DNA of 64,000 nt from CAILZL01 sp963791615 (GTDB lineage: Bacteria; Pseudomonadota; Gammaproteobacteria; Steroidobacterales; Steroidobacteraceae). Position numbers and translations under genes: made by a program. Location of the stretch: contig CAWBTE010000005.1 of assembly GCA_963791615.1 (NCBI GenBank), forward strand, positions 372,001-436,000. Reading direction: 5' to 3'. Shown here piece by piece: positions 26,616 through 35,483 of this stretch. The notes beneath the pieces were generated by a model that saw only the letters and a program-made list of their open reading frames with translations, ran no database searches and was not told the origin of the DNA. The number at the start of each line of letters is the position of its first letter. Position 1 is the stretch's first letter.

Positions 26616-27581
26616 CTACTTGCTTTGTTGTGTATAGCTGGCAACTTTCGCCGCCAGCTCTGCACCCAGCGGCCGCGCCGCATCGCGGTCGTACCAGGTC
26701 TCGATCAACCGGTACGAAATCGCCTGCGGCGGCGGCAGGGTGATCGCACCGCCGGCAATTTCCTCGCGCGTGAACCAGCGCGCATCTTCCAGCTCCATAT
26801 CGGTTCGTTCAATTTCAAAGGTCACAGCGTGCGCAATGAAACCCAGCATCAATGACGAGGGAAACGGCCAGGGCTGCGAGGAGTGATATTCGACTTCATC
26901 AATCACCACGCCCGCTTCTTCATACACTTCGCGCGCCACGGCTTCTTCAACACTCTCGGCCCACTCTATATATCCTGCAATCGTGGAATAACGGCCCTGC
27001 GGCCACTGCGCCTGCCGACCCAGCAGCACACGCTCACCGTCGGTGACCAGCACGATGATGGCCGGATCCAGACGCGGAAAATGCGACAGGCCGCAAGCGG
27101 CGCTGCTGCACTTCAACGTATGCCCGGCATTGATACTGTGCGTCGGCGAGCCGCAGCGGCCACAGTAGCGATGCCGGGCGCGCCACATCAGCAGCGCCCG
27201 GGCATAGCCCAGTAAACCGGCCTCATCGCGGTCCATCTGGCCACCCACCAGACGCAGTTCATGAAACTCGCCGTGTTCAGCTGGCAGCGGTGCGACTTCA
27301 CCCGGCAATTCCACGGCGAAACAATGCCGGCCGCGAAACTCGCCCAGAAACACCAGCTCGTGCTGCTCAACCGGAATTGCTTGTTGTCCCAGCAAGGTAA
27401 TGGCCGGTGACTGCATACCGCCTGCAATCAGACTGCGACCCTGCCACAGTGGCAGCAAACAGGCCTCGCCACTGGCCAGTAATTCGCCAAGCCACGCCGC
27501 ATCGCCGCGCTTGTCGGCGCGACGATTGAAACTGTTACCGGCGTAGAAGTTCTGGAACTGGCGCAGACTGGTCATGGGCAT
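26616..27581 (-). CDS. nudC: NAD(+) diphosphatase NudC
   Basis: 321 residues. NudC hydrolyses NADH to NMNH and AMP and removes NAD caps from RNA. A zinc ribbon is visible as RYCGRCGSP…LKCSSAACG. The Nudix box starts GYIEWAESVEEAV and continues REVYEEAG. The NudC-type block after it includes SSQPWPFPSSLMLGF, the SQPWPFPxS motif that separates NADH pyrophosphatases from other Nudix enzymes. Start is ATG 27579-27581 or the ATG two codons later. It is a single leftward gene between the tam operon and the FlhC-like gene. Confidence 0.95.
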   Translation of the reverse strand: MPMTSLRQFQNFYAGNSFNRRADKRGDAAWLGELLASGEACLLPLWQGRSLIAGGMQSPAITLLGQQAIPVEQHELVFLGEFRGRHCFAVELPGEVAPLPAEHGEFHELRLVGGQMDRDEAGLLGYARALLMWRARHRYCGRCGSPTHSINAGHTLKCSSAACGLSHFPRLDPAIIVLVTDGERVLLGRQAQWPQGRYSTIAGYIEWAESVEEAVAREVYEEAGVVIDEVEYHSSQPWPFPSSLMLGFIAHAVTFEIERTDMELEDARWFTREEIAGGAITLPPPQAISYRLIETWYDRDAARPLGAELAAKVASYTQQSK

Positions 27582-27619
27582 TCGCAGGCCTTGGGGATGC
27601 GGCGAATTCTAGCCCACTT

Positions 27620-28201
27620 CTAAAGACGCGCCCCCCGTTCACTCAACTGTTCACGCGGCTGGTCACGCAACTGGCAGAACGGACACTGCCCTTTGAGCAC
27701 GGTGGTGGTATCACGCACGAAATGACTGGCGCAACGTGTGCAGCGTTGCAGATACAGCTCGGCGCGCGCCGCGAGACTGCGGGCAAAATGCCAGGCCTGC
27801 TCAAAGTTCAGGGGTTCGTGCGATGCCAGCGGCTGATAGTCACCGTAGGCCACACAGAACCGCTGCGCGTAATGCAGGCTGTTGTTCAGCCAGGGTTTGT
27901 CGCGCCGGCCGCGCAACATGCCATGTTTGGCCAGCACGCCAGCCAGAATCGACGCTTCCAGCTGGGTAGCCAGATTACGGGTGTATTGCAGCGCCTGCGT
28001 GGGTGAACGACCGCGATGCCGCTGGGCTTTTTCCGCTGTAACACCCAGTCGCGCCTGACGATACAGACGCCGGATCTGATCCTCGGTGAGCCGGGTCGCG
28101 AGGCGAATGGTGCGGGTGCGCGCCTCGTAGCGGATCATGTGCAGCGCCACGGTTTCCCGCTCCAGCTGCGTTGTGACTACCTTGTTATCCATGCTTGCCA
28201 T
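27620..28201 (-). CDS. FlhC-like transcriptional activator
   Basis: 193 residues, the length of enterobacterial FlhC (192). Alignment by eye: residues 14-50, with RTRTIRLATRLTEDQIRRLY, match the N-terminal helices of FlhC. RGRSPTQALQY aligns with the region after the first subdomain. FEQAWHFARSLAARAELYLQ leads into C154-TR-C157 … C173-PF-C176, the four-cysteine zinc site of FlhC, with 15 residues between pairs (16 in E. coli). FlhC with FlhD forms the D4C2 master activator of flagellar genes. No flagellar gene is nearby, and its partner candidate is divergent, not upstream as in flhDC. The target genes are unknown. Confidence 0.72.
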   Translation of the reverse strand: MASMDNKVVTTQLERETVALHMIRYEARTRTIRLATRLTEDQIRRLYRQARLGVTAEKAQRHRGRSPTQALQYTRNLATQLEASILAGVLAKHGMLRGRRDKPWLNNSLHYAQRFCVAYGDYQPLASHEPLNFEQAWHFARSLAARAELYLQRCTRCASHFVRDTTTVLKGQCPFCQLRDQPREQLSERGARL

Positions 28202-28248
28202 CCCGGGTTTGTCGATGTGTACCCATGCTTCGCCCAGAATCTGGACGA

Positions 28249-28279
28249 TTGACTTTCCCCCTCAATCCGTCGCTATTAT
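28249..28279 (+). promoter_or_regulatory. Candidate sigma-70 promoter for the FlhD-like gene
   Basis: TTGACT (28249-28254) and TATTAT (28274-28279) are separated by 19 bases. They lie about 70 bases before the ATG at 28350, in the gap shared with the divergent FlhC-like gene. The spacing is slightly long. Confidence 0.4.
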
Positions 28280-28349
28280 CAGTAGACGCAGGCAATGCGC
28301 CAAGACTGATTTACCAGAAAGCCTTTTCAACATGGATGCAGGAGCAAGC

Positions 28350-29045
28350 ATGTTCAAGCGAACCACGCCCGGCCCGGCGCCGGACGCCTCCCGGACCTCT
28401 GACCCCAACCAGCAGCAGTTGCTCGGGCTGAATCTGGATTTTCTGCACGCCCTGCGCACGGCCCAGCACACCAGCACCACTGCTGTCCGTGCAGAGCTGC
28501 GTCTGCCAGAAGCGCAGGCTACGGCGCTGGCGATTTGCAGCAGCGAGGCACTGACACGCATGGCCTCCTGCGGCTATTCACTGTTCTCGCTGAATCTGCA
28601 TCGCATTGATGAATGGCTGCATCTGGCCAGGCAGAGTGCCGTGGTCAGCAACTCGTCGGGTGAAACAACGGGTGCGGCGCCCCATACGCAAGATACGCTG
28701 GCCATGCAGGTTGGCAACTTCATGCAATGCGCGGTGTTCTTTGCCTGGCATCTGGCGCAGCAGAACCCGCAGGCTGCGCGACTGATGCTGGGTATGTCGG
28801 AGGACACGGCAGCGGTACTGCGTGGCATGAACCTGGGACACTGTCGCCACATCGCGCAACGCTATACCAAGCTGCTCAGCCCGCGCTGGCTGCACAACCG
28901 TTTCTTCTGGCCGGACCTGCTGCGTTACGCAGTCAGCGGCGAGGCAGAACATTTCCGCTTTGCGCAGCTGCTGAGCACGCAACTGGTGGCGCAGGATCTG
29001 GAACCCAGCGCGATTGCGCGTCTGAGCAGTATCGAGCCGGATTGA
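28350..29045 (+). CDS. Tandem FlhD-like protein
   Basis: 231 residues with two copies of an FlhD-like helical domain. Copy 1 (~24-86) has NLDFLHALRTAQ, RAELRLPEAQATAL, SEALTRMA and LFSLNL. Copy 2 (~121-190) has FFAWHLAQQNPQAARLMLG, MSEDTAAVLRGMNL, HIAQ and LLSPRW. Both follow the FlhD pattern NLSYLLLAQRL… FRLGINEEMATTLAAL… VKLAE… HFRF. FlhD is a ~116-residue dimer, so a fused pair would act as a preformed dimer. ATG 28350 follows AGGAG at five bases and is preferred over ATG 28332. It is divergent from the FlhC-like gene. The assignment is by visual alignment only. Confidence 0.6.
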   Translation: MFKRTTPGPAPDASRTSDPNQQQLLGLNLDFLHALRTAQHTSTTAVRAELRLPEAQATALAICSSEALTRMASCGYSLFSLNLHRIDEWLHLARQSAVVSNSSGETTGAAPHTQDTLAMQVGNFMQCAVFFAWHLAQQNPQAARLMLGMSEDTAAVLRGMNLGHCRHIAQRYTKLLSPRWLHNRFFWPDLLRYAVSGEAEHFRFAQLLSTQLVAQDLEPSAIARLSSIEPD

Positions 29046-29056
29046 CGAGCGCCCGG

Positions 29057-29137
29057 GTGAACCTGCCCTGCCCAGCTTGCGGTACCCACATCGGGTCAGT
29101 ACGCTTGCAGGATTACTTCCCCGAGTTTCCTCCATGA
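29057..29137 (+). CDS. Possible 26-residue CPAC peptide coupled to the ABC gene
   Basis: GTG at 29057 opens NLPCPACGTHIGSVRLQDYF ending in PEFPP; the TGA overlaps the ABC-ATPase start as ATGA. The CPAC knuckle and exact overlap suggest a leader peptide or tiny zinc-knuckle protein. There is no good ribosome-binding site, so this may be chance. Confidence 0.25.
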   Translation: MNLPCPACGTHIGSVRLQDYFPEFPP

Positions 29138-30081
29138 AAGCCCTGTCGCTGCACGGCCTGACCAAGACCTACAAGAACGGTGTTCAGGCTCTTAAAGGTA
29201 TTGATCTGGACGTGGAAGAAGGCGACTTCTTCGCCCTGCTCGGCCCCAATGGCGCGGGCAAGACCACGGCCATCGGCATTGTCACTTCACTGGTGAACAA
29301 AAGCGCCGGCAAGGTGCAGGTGTTCGGTCACGACATCGATTCCGAGCTGGCTGCCGCCAAGGCCTGCATCGGGCTGGTGCCGCAGGAAGTGAACTTCAAC
29401 ATGTTTGAGACCGTCAGCACCATCCTGCTCAATCAGGCGGGTTTTTATGGCATTCCGCGCCGGGTCGCGCATGACCGCCTGGAAAAATATCTGCATCAGT
29501 TACAGCTATGGGAAAAACGCAATGCCGTGGCGCGCGGCCTGTCCGGCGGCATGAAGCGTCGTTTGATGATTGTGCGGGCGCTGGTGCACGAGCCAAGGCT
29601 GCTGATCCTGGACGAGCCTACGGCGGGCGTGGATATCGAAGTGCGCCGCTCGATGTGGGAATTCATCAAGGAAGTGAATGCCGCGGGCACCACCATCATT
29701 CTCACTACGCACTATCTGGAAGAAGCCGAGAGCCTGTGCCGCAACGTGGCCATCATCAATCAGGGCCGGATCATCGAGAATGAACGCATGAGCACGCTGC
29801 TGCGCAAACTCAACTTTGAAACCTTCGTGCTCAATCTGCGCAGCCCCATTGCTGCTGCACCCGCCATTGCCGGTTACAAGCTGAGCATGCCGGATGACCA
29901 TACTCTCGAAGTAGAGACCAGCAAGGAACAGAACCTCAACGCGGTGTTTGCCGCACTCAGCGCGCAGGGCATTGAGGTGGTATCCATGCGCAACAAGGCC
30001 AATCGTCTCGAAGAACTGTTCCTGAGCATGGTGGAACGCGGCAACGATGCCGAAGCAAGCAAGAAGGCAGCACAGGCATGA
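29134..30081 (+). CDS. ABC transporter ATP-binding protein (YadG-like)
   Basis: 315 residues. Complete ATPase: Walker A GPNGAGKTT, Q-loop VPQEVNFN, signature LSGGMKRR, Walker B LLILDEP, and the switch His in LTTHYLEEAE. A C-terminal extension of ~90 residues follows, as in ABC-2 exporters of the YadG type. ATG 29134 (MKALSLHGLTKTYKNG) is the family start; the longer frame adds upstream residues without similarity. It overlaps the permease gene by four bases, so the two make one export complex. Confidence 0.93.
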   Translation: MKALSLHGLTKTYKNGVQALKGIDLDVEEGDFFALLGPNGAGKTTAIGIVTSLVNKSAGKVQVFGHDIDSELAAAKACIGLVPQEVNFNMFETVSTILLNQAGFYGIPRRVAHDRLEKYLHQLQLWEKRNAVARGLSGGMKRRLMIVRALVHEPRLLILDEPTAGVDIEVRRSMWEFIKEVNAAGTTIILTTHYLEEAESLCRNVAIINQGRIIENERMSTLLRKLNFETFVLNLRSPIAAAPAIAGYKLSMPDDHTLEVETSKEQNLNAVFAALSAQGIEVVSMRNKANRLEELFLSMVERGNDAEASKKAAQA

Positions 30082-30872
30082 GTACTCCGGCCATTGATCA
30101 TCGCGCCACCGCCAACTGGATCGGCTTTCAGACCATCGTGCGGCGCGAGTACGGCCGCATCATCCGTATCTGGGGACAGACCATCGTCCCGCCCGCGATT
30201 ACCGCCACGCTGTACTTCATCATCTTCGGCAACCTGATCGGCAGCCGCATCGGTGACATGAATGGCTACACCTACCTGCAGTACATTGCGCCGGGCCTGA
30301 TCATGATGACGGTGATCACCAACAGTTACGGCAATGTCGTGTCGTCATTCTTCGGCGCCAAGTTCGGCAAACACATCGAAGAACTGCTGGTCTCGCCGCT
30401 GCCCAATTACCTGATCGTCACGGGCTACATGGTCGGCGGCCTGATACGCGGCCTGCTGGTAGGCAGTGTGGTCACGCTGATTGCCCTGGCCTTCACACGC
30501 CTGCATGTACAGCACCCACTGATCATCTTCAGCGCCGTATTGCTGACCTCCATGACATTTTCACTGGCCGGCATGATCAATGCGGTGTTCGCCAAGAATT
30601 TTGATCAGGTCAACTTCATTCCGACCTTCGTCCTGACGCCACTGACCTATTTCGGCGGCGTCTTCTACACCATCAGCCTGCTGCCGGAGTTTGCGCAGAA
30701 ACTGTCGCACCTGAACCCCATCCTGTACATGGTCAATGCCTTCCGTTACGGCTTCATCGGTATTTCCGATGTCAGCGTCGGGCTGGCGTTCGGCATCATG
30801 ACCGGCGCCGCAACCATTCTGTTCGGCATCTGTCTGTACCTGCTGAACAAGGGCATCGGTCTGCGTGACTAG
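30078..30872 (+). CDS. ABC-2 type transporter permease (YadH-like)
   Basis: 264 residues with six hydrophobic segments and the ABC-2 permease pattern, including FGNLIGSRIGDMNGYTYLQY and a late TYFGGVFYTISLLP loop with LNPILYMVNAFRYGFIG. It is the membrane partner of the ATPase encoded just upstream (ATGA overlap). YadGH-type exporters have no firmly known substrate; lipids or drugs are usual guesses. Confidence 0.92.
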   Translation: MSTPAIDHRATANWIGFQTIVRREYGRIIRIWGQTIVPPAITATLYFIIFGNLIGSRIGDMNGYTYLQYIAPGLIMMTVITNSYGNVVSSFFGAKFGKHIEELLVSPLPNYLIVTGYMVGGLIRGLLVGSVVTLIALAFTRLHVQHPLIIFSAVLLTSMTFSLAGMINAVFAKNFDQVNFIPTFVLTPLTYFGGVFYTISLLPEFAQKLSHLNPILYMVNAFRYGFIGISDVSVGLAFGIMTGAATILFGICLYLLNKGIGLRD

Positions 30873-30929
30873 CTCCATGCACGCCGCGCGACCCGATCAT
30901 TACCGGCCAATCCTGACAGAGAACACAAC

Positions 30930-31544
30930 TTGACCACACTCCGCTCATGGCTGGTATTCGCGCTTGCAGGCTGGTCGGGCTTCTACGTGATGGCCATCGA
31001 ACTGCTCAGCGGCCGCATTCTGGCGCCCAGCTTTGGCAACAGCATTTACGTGTGGGGCGGCGTCATCACCATCTTCATGCTGGCGTTGTCCATCGGCTAC
31101 CTGATTGGTGGCCAGCTTTCGATCTATGCGCCCAGCCTGCGCAAACTCGGTTTGATCCTGATCTGCGCCGCACTGGCAACCTTGCCGGTGATTGTCTGGA
31201 GTGAACCGCTGCTGGATGCCATCTTTACCCGCGTTTCCGACCCGCGTTATGGCTCGCTGCTGGCCAGCTCCGCCTTGTTCTTCATACCCACGGTGATCTC
31301 GGGCAGCGTCTCGCCCTATGCAATCCGCCTGCTGGTGACGCAATTGCAGGCCAGCGGCAAGTCGGCCGGCAAGCTGTACTTCGTGTCCACCTTCGGCAGT
31401 GCCGCCGGCACCATCAGCACCTCGTTCTATCTGGTGCTGTGGTTTGAAGTGAATCAGATCATTCTTGGCCTGGCGCTGATCTCATTGCTGCTGGGTGTAA
31501 CTGCCATGTCGATGCGAAATGTTGCTAAGGAGCAGTGGGCATGA
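30930..31544 (+). CDS. Membrane half of a fused MFS/spermidine-synthase-type protein
   Basis: About 204 residues with five or six helices. FYVMAIELLSGRILAPSFGNS is the typical start of the membrane part of the 'fused MFS/spermidine synthase' family, followed by YVWGGVITIFMLALSIGY. In most relatives this part is joined to the enzyme domain; here it is a separate gene. The start must be TTG 30930, since no in-frame ATG precedes helix 1. It overlaps the next gene by four bases, so the two products are coupled. Confidence 0.75.
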   Translation: MTTLRSWLVFALAGWSGFYVMAIELLSGRILAPSFGNSIYVWGGVITIFMLALSIGYLIGGQLSIYAPSLRKLGLILICAALATLPVIVWSEPLLDAIFTRVSDPRYGSLLASSALFFIPTVISGSVSPYAIRLLVTQLQASGKSAGKLYFVSTFGSAAGTISTSFYLVLWFEVNQIILGLALISLLLGVTAMSMRNVAKEQWA

Positions 31545-32419
31545 ATACATCTCTGCGAGCAATGTTGACAGCTTGTTTGCTGGTGCTGAGCACACCGGCC
31601 CTGACCGCAGTGATACACACCGAGAAATCGCTGTACCGGAACATCGTGGTGTACACCGATAACGACTTGCGCTGCATGCGCTTCGGCCGCTACGACGGCA
31701 ATCGTCAGACCTGCATGTCGATGGCCGATCCCCAGCGCATGATATTCAACTACACGCGCATGATGATGGGCGCGCTGTATCTGAATCCGGCCCCGCAACG
31801 CGTACTGATCATCGGCCTCGGCGGCGGCACGCTGCCCAGCACCCTGGAAAAACTGTTTCCCTCGATACAGCTGGACGTGGTGGAAATCGATCCTGCCGTG
31901 GTCAGAGTGGCGCGCAAGTACTTCGCATTCGATACGGCCAGCAAGATACGCGTCAGCGAAGAAGATGGCCGGGTATTTGTCAAACGCGCGCTCAGGCAAG
32001 CCACGCGCTACGACCTGATCATGCTCGATGCCTTCGACCACGAGTACATTCCCGAGCACATGCTCACCCGCGAGTTCCTGCAAGAAATACGCAACTTGCT
32101 CACCGAACGTGGCGTGCTGGCGGCCAACACGTTTTCATCCAGCCGCCTGTACAACTACGAATCCATCACCTATCAAACCGTGTTCGGCGACTTCTTCAAT
32201 CTGAGAGATGCCAACCGCATCATCCTGCTGCGCCAGGGCGGCCTGCCAGACAAGGCCGAATTGCAACGCAATGCCGCCACACTCGCCGACAAGTTCAGGC
32301 CGCTGGAAGTCGATAGCGACTTCCTGCTGCCCAGGATGACGGTCAACAAAGACTGGCCGAGCAATACCCGCGTGCTGACGGATCAGTATTCGCCGGCGAA
32401 TTTGTTGAATAGCAGGTAA
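31541..32419 (+). CDS. Spermidine-synthase-like methyltransferase-fold protein with signal sequence
   Basis: About 292 residues. The N-terminal helix AMLTACLLVLSTPALTA looks like a signal peptide or anchor. A Rossmann domain follows with LIIGLGGGTLPSTL, VVEIDPAVV, EEDGRVF and LDAFDHEYIPEHMLT, the pattern of polyamine aminopropyltransferases. The usual GGGDG Asp is replaced by Thr, so true spermidine-synthase activity is doubtful. The ATG overlaps the upstream stop as ATGA, and AGGAG lies nine bases before it. A periplasmic enzyme of this fold would be odd, because dcSAM is cytoplasmic. Confidence 0.78.
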   Translation: MNTSLRAMLTACLLVLSTPALTAVIHTEKSLYRNIVVYTDNDLRCMRFGRYDGNRQTCMSMADPQRMIFNYTRMMMGALYLNPAPQRVLIIGLGGGTLPSTLEKLFPSIQLDVVEIDPAVVRVARKYFAFDTASKIRVSEEDGRVFVKRALRQATRYDLIMLDAFDHEYIPEHMLTREFLQEIRNLLTERGVLAANTFSSSRLYNYESITYQTVFGDFFNLRDANRIILLRQGGLPDKAELQRNAATLADKFRPLEVDSDFLLPRMTVNKDWPSNTRVLTDQYSPANLLNSR

Positions 32420-32420
32420 C

Positions 32421-32440
32421 TTCTCCCCAAGGGAGAGGGG
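32421..32440. repeat. Partial family B palindrome
   Basis: TTCTCCCCAAGGGAGAGGGG, a decayed single copy just after the spermidine-synthase-like gene. Confidence 0.6.
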
Positions 32441-32572
32441 GTATGCAGCACGTTGCTCAACGTCTTCCAGCCTGCGACATTTCTCAAGGATTGTTAATGC
32501 AAACCACCCACAGGCCTGGGCTATGCTTTGATGCCTTGCCGAACCGCCAACCCTGAACTTGCTGAGCACTCC

Positions 32573-35333
32573 ATGAACCTTAAACAGTCCTTGCTCGTCA
32601 CCTTGCTGATGGCATGCAGCACTGCCTTTACCCAGGCCGCAGTGCAGCCACCTACTGGCATCACACAGGCTACTTCGGTGGAAGGAATCACCGAGTATCG
32701 TCTCGACAATGGCCTGAAGGTGCTGCTGTTTCCGGATGCGTCCAAGCAGACCATCACGGTCAACATCACTTATCTGGTGGGTTCGCGTCACGAGAATTAT
32801 GGCGAGACCGGCATGGCGCATCTGCTGGAACACATGCTGTTCAAGGGCACGCCCAGGCATCCCAACATTCCGGCGGAACTCACCGCACATGGTGCGCGGC
32901 CCAACGGCACCACCTGGTTTGACCGCACCAATTACTTTGAAACCTTTGCGGCAACGGACGACAACCTGAAATGGGCGCTGGATCTGGAAGCGGATCGCAT
33001 GGTGAATTCGTTTGTGGCGAAGAAAGATCTCGACACCGAAATGACCGTGGTGCGCAACGAGTTTGAGTCGGGTGAGAACAACCCCGGCTCGGTGCTGGAG
33101 GAACGCATCATGTCCACCGCGTTTCTCTGGCACAACTATGGAAAATCCACCATTGGCGCGCGCGCCGATATCGAGAATGTGCCCATCGAACGTCTGCAGG
33201 CGTTCTACAGAACCTACTACCAGCCCGACAATGCCGTGCTGCTGGTGGCCGGCAAGTTTGATGAAGCAAAGACACTGGGCTGGATCAAGGAATACTTCGG
33301 CGGCATTGCCAGACCGGCCCGCACCCTGCCCGCCATCTATACGATTGATCCCACTCAGGACGGCGAACGCGAAGTCATCCTGCGTCGTACCGGTGACGTG
33401 CAAGTTGTCGGCGCGGCCTATCACGTACCCAACGGCGCACATGCCGACTTTGCTGCGCTGGACATCATTTCTGAAGTGCTGGGTGATGAACCTTCAGGAC
33501 GTCTGTATAAATCGCTGGTAGAGAGCAAACAGGCCGCCAGCATCTACAGCTGGAGCTACCAGCTGCATGATCCCGGCGTGGCGCTGATGTTTGCCGAAGT
33601 GCGCCAGGGTGATTCGCTGCAGACTGCACGCGACACCTTGATCAGGACTATCGAAAGCCTGACCACGCAGGCGCCTACGCAAGAAGAAGTGGAACGGGCG
33701 CGCGCCAACCTGCTGAAACAGATTGAACTGAATCTCAATGACTCCGGCGGCATCGGTCGTACGCTGAGCGAGTGGATGGGCATGGGCGACTGGCGTCTGT
33801 ACTTCCTGCATCGCGATCGCCTGCGCAGCGTGACCACTGCCGATGTGCAGCGGGTTGCTGCTGCGTACTTCAAACCCAGCAATCGCACCGTGGGTTTGTT
33901 CTATCCCACCGAAAAGCCGGAACGCGCCGAGATTCCAGCCAAGCCGGATGTAGTCGCGCTGCTGAAGGACTACAAGGGTGATGCCGCGCGCTCAGCCGGT
34001 GAAGAATTTGAGCCTTCGCCCGCCAACATTGATAACCGCACTGCCCGCAGCACCTCGGCTACCGGTATCAAGCTGGCGCTGTTAGCCAAGAAGACCCGCG
34101 GCAACACCGTCACCGTCAATCTGAACCTGCGCTTTGGCAGTGAACCAAGCCTGCGCAATCGCAGCGCGGCAGCATCACTGGCTGGCGGCCTGTTGATGCG
34201 CGGCACCAGCCAGCATACGCGCCAGCAAATCACGGATGAATTGAATCGCCTGCAAGCCCGGGCACGGGTATCCGGTGGCGCTACCGGCGCCAGCGCCAGC
34301 ATCGAAACCACCCGTGAAAAGCTGCCCGAAGTCATGAAGCTGGTGGCTGAGCTGCTGCGCAATTCCACCCTTCCCGCGACTGAGTTCGAGCTGCTGAAAC
34401 AGGAGCGGCTCGCGGCCATTGAGCAGCAACGCACTGAACCGCAGTCACTGGCCAGCATTGCACTGCAAAAACATCTCAGTCCGTTTGCCAAGAGGCGATG
34501 TGCGCTACGTGTCCTCGGTTGAAGAAACCATTGCCGATATCAATGGCGTCACGCTGGAACAGGCCAGAGCGTTCTACAAGGAATTTTACGGCGCTGCCAA
34601 TGGCGAGTTGAGTGTGGTCGGCGACTTCGATGCAGCGGCCTTGAAGAAGCAGTTTGATCAACTGTTCAGCGGCTGGCGCTCGCAGCAACCGTTCGTGCGT
34701 GTGCCCAGCCTGTATCAGGGTGCCGCCGCAATCAATCAGTCCATTGAAACGCCGGACAAGGCCAACGCCATTTACTACGCCGGCACGCAATTGCAGTTGC
34801 GTGATGATGATCCGGACTATGCCGCGATGACGCTGGGCAACTACATGCTGGGCGGCGGCTTCCTCAACTCACGCCTGGCGGTGCGCGTGCGCCAGAAAGA
34901 AGGTTTGAGCTATGGTGTGGGCTCGCAATTCAACGCCAGTTCGCTGGATAAAGTCGGCACCTTCATGGTGTATGCGATTTATGCGCCGGAGAACCTGAGC
35001 AAGCTTGATGCGGCCATCCGGGAAGAGTTACAGAAAGCCATCAGCGAAGGATTCACGCCTGAAGAAATTCAGGCAGCAAAATCCGGCTGGCTGCAATCAC
35101 GCCAGGTCAGCCGCGCGCAGGATGCGGAACTCGCCGGCAAGCTCTCCGGCTATCAGTTCCTGAATCGCAAACTGGCCTGGGATGAAGCACTGGAAAAGCA
35201 GGTGGCAGCGCTCACGCCGGAACAGATCAAAGCTGCCTTCCAGCGTCATCTGGATGTCAGCAAACTGAGTATTGTGAAGGCGGGAGATTTTGCGAAGGCA
35301 AGCGCAGCACCCTCACCCCAACCCTCTCCCTGA
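32573..35333 (+). pseudogene. M16-family zinc peptidase (pitrilysin-like), interrupted by one frameshift
   Basis: Periplasmic M16 peptidase with two halves. A signal peptide (MACSTAFTQAAVQ end) precedes the first M16 domain with zinc motif HLLEH at 83-87, LEADRM, and the downstream Glu in TVVRNEFESGENN. The first frame ends at 34522. The second half continues in a new frame from about 34490: after LSPFAK the family needs GDVRYVSSVEE, which appears if one base near 34491 is skipped. Together they give about 920 residues, normal for the family. The last residues APSPQPSP and the TGA lie in a family B palindrome. Confidence 0.87.
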
Positions 35334-35339
35334 GGGAGA
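35309..35339. repeat. Family B palindrome at the 3' end of the M16 gene
   Basis: ACCCTCACCCC plus the CTCTCCCTGAGGGAGA palindrome. Its CTCCCTGA provides the stop codon of the peptidase gene. Confidence 0.85.
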
Positions 35340-35362
35340 ACATAAGAACCAAGTCGAAGTTA

Positions 35363-35465
35363 ATAACCCGTCGGACAATGTTATCCGACGTAGGGGCGGC
35401 TCGTGAGCCGCCCTCTTCCTGGTGTTCTTAGGACACAGGAAGGGCGGCTCACGAGCCGCCCCTAC
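35363..35465. repeat. Family A hairpin pair with MITE-like left arm
   Basis: Left arm CCCGTCGGACAATGTTATCC matches the element at 10267. Opposed units lie at 35390-35413 and 35442-35465, each a near-perfect palindrome around CGGCTCGTGAGCCG. It sits between convergent genes and may act as a terminator for both. Confidence 0.88.
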
Positions 35466-35483
35466 GCAAGGACATGTACTGCA

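Noticed and set aside
32135..33442. 435-codon minus-strand frame opposite the M16 peptidase and spermidine-synthase-like genes.
   Set aside because: Antisense shadow spanning two well-supported genes and a repeat.
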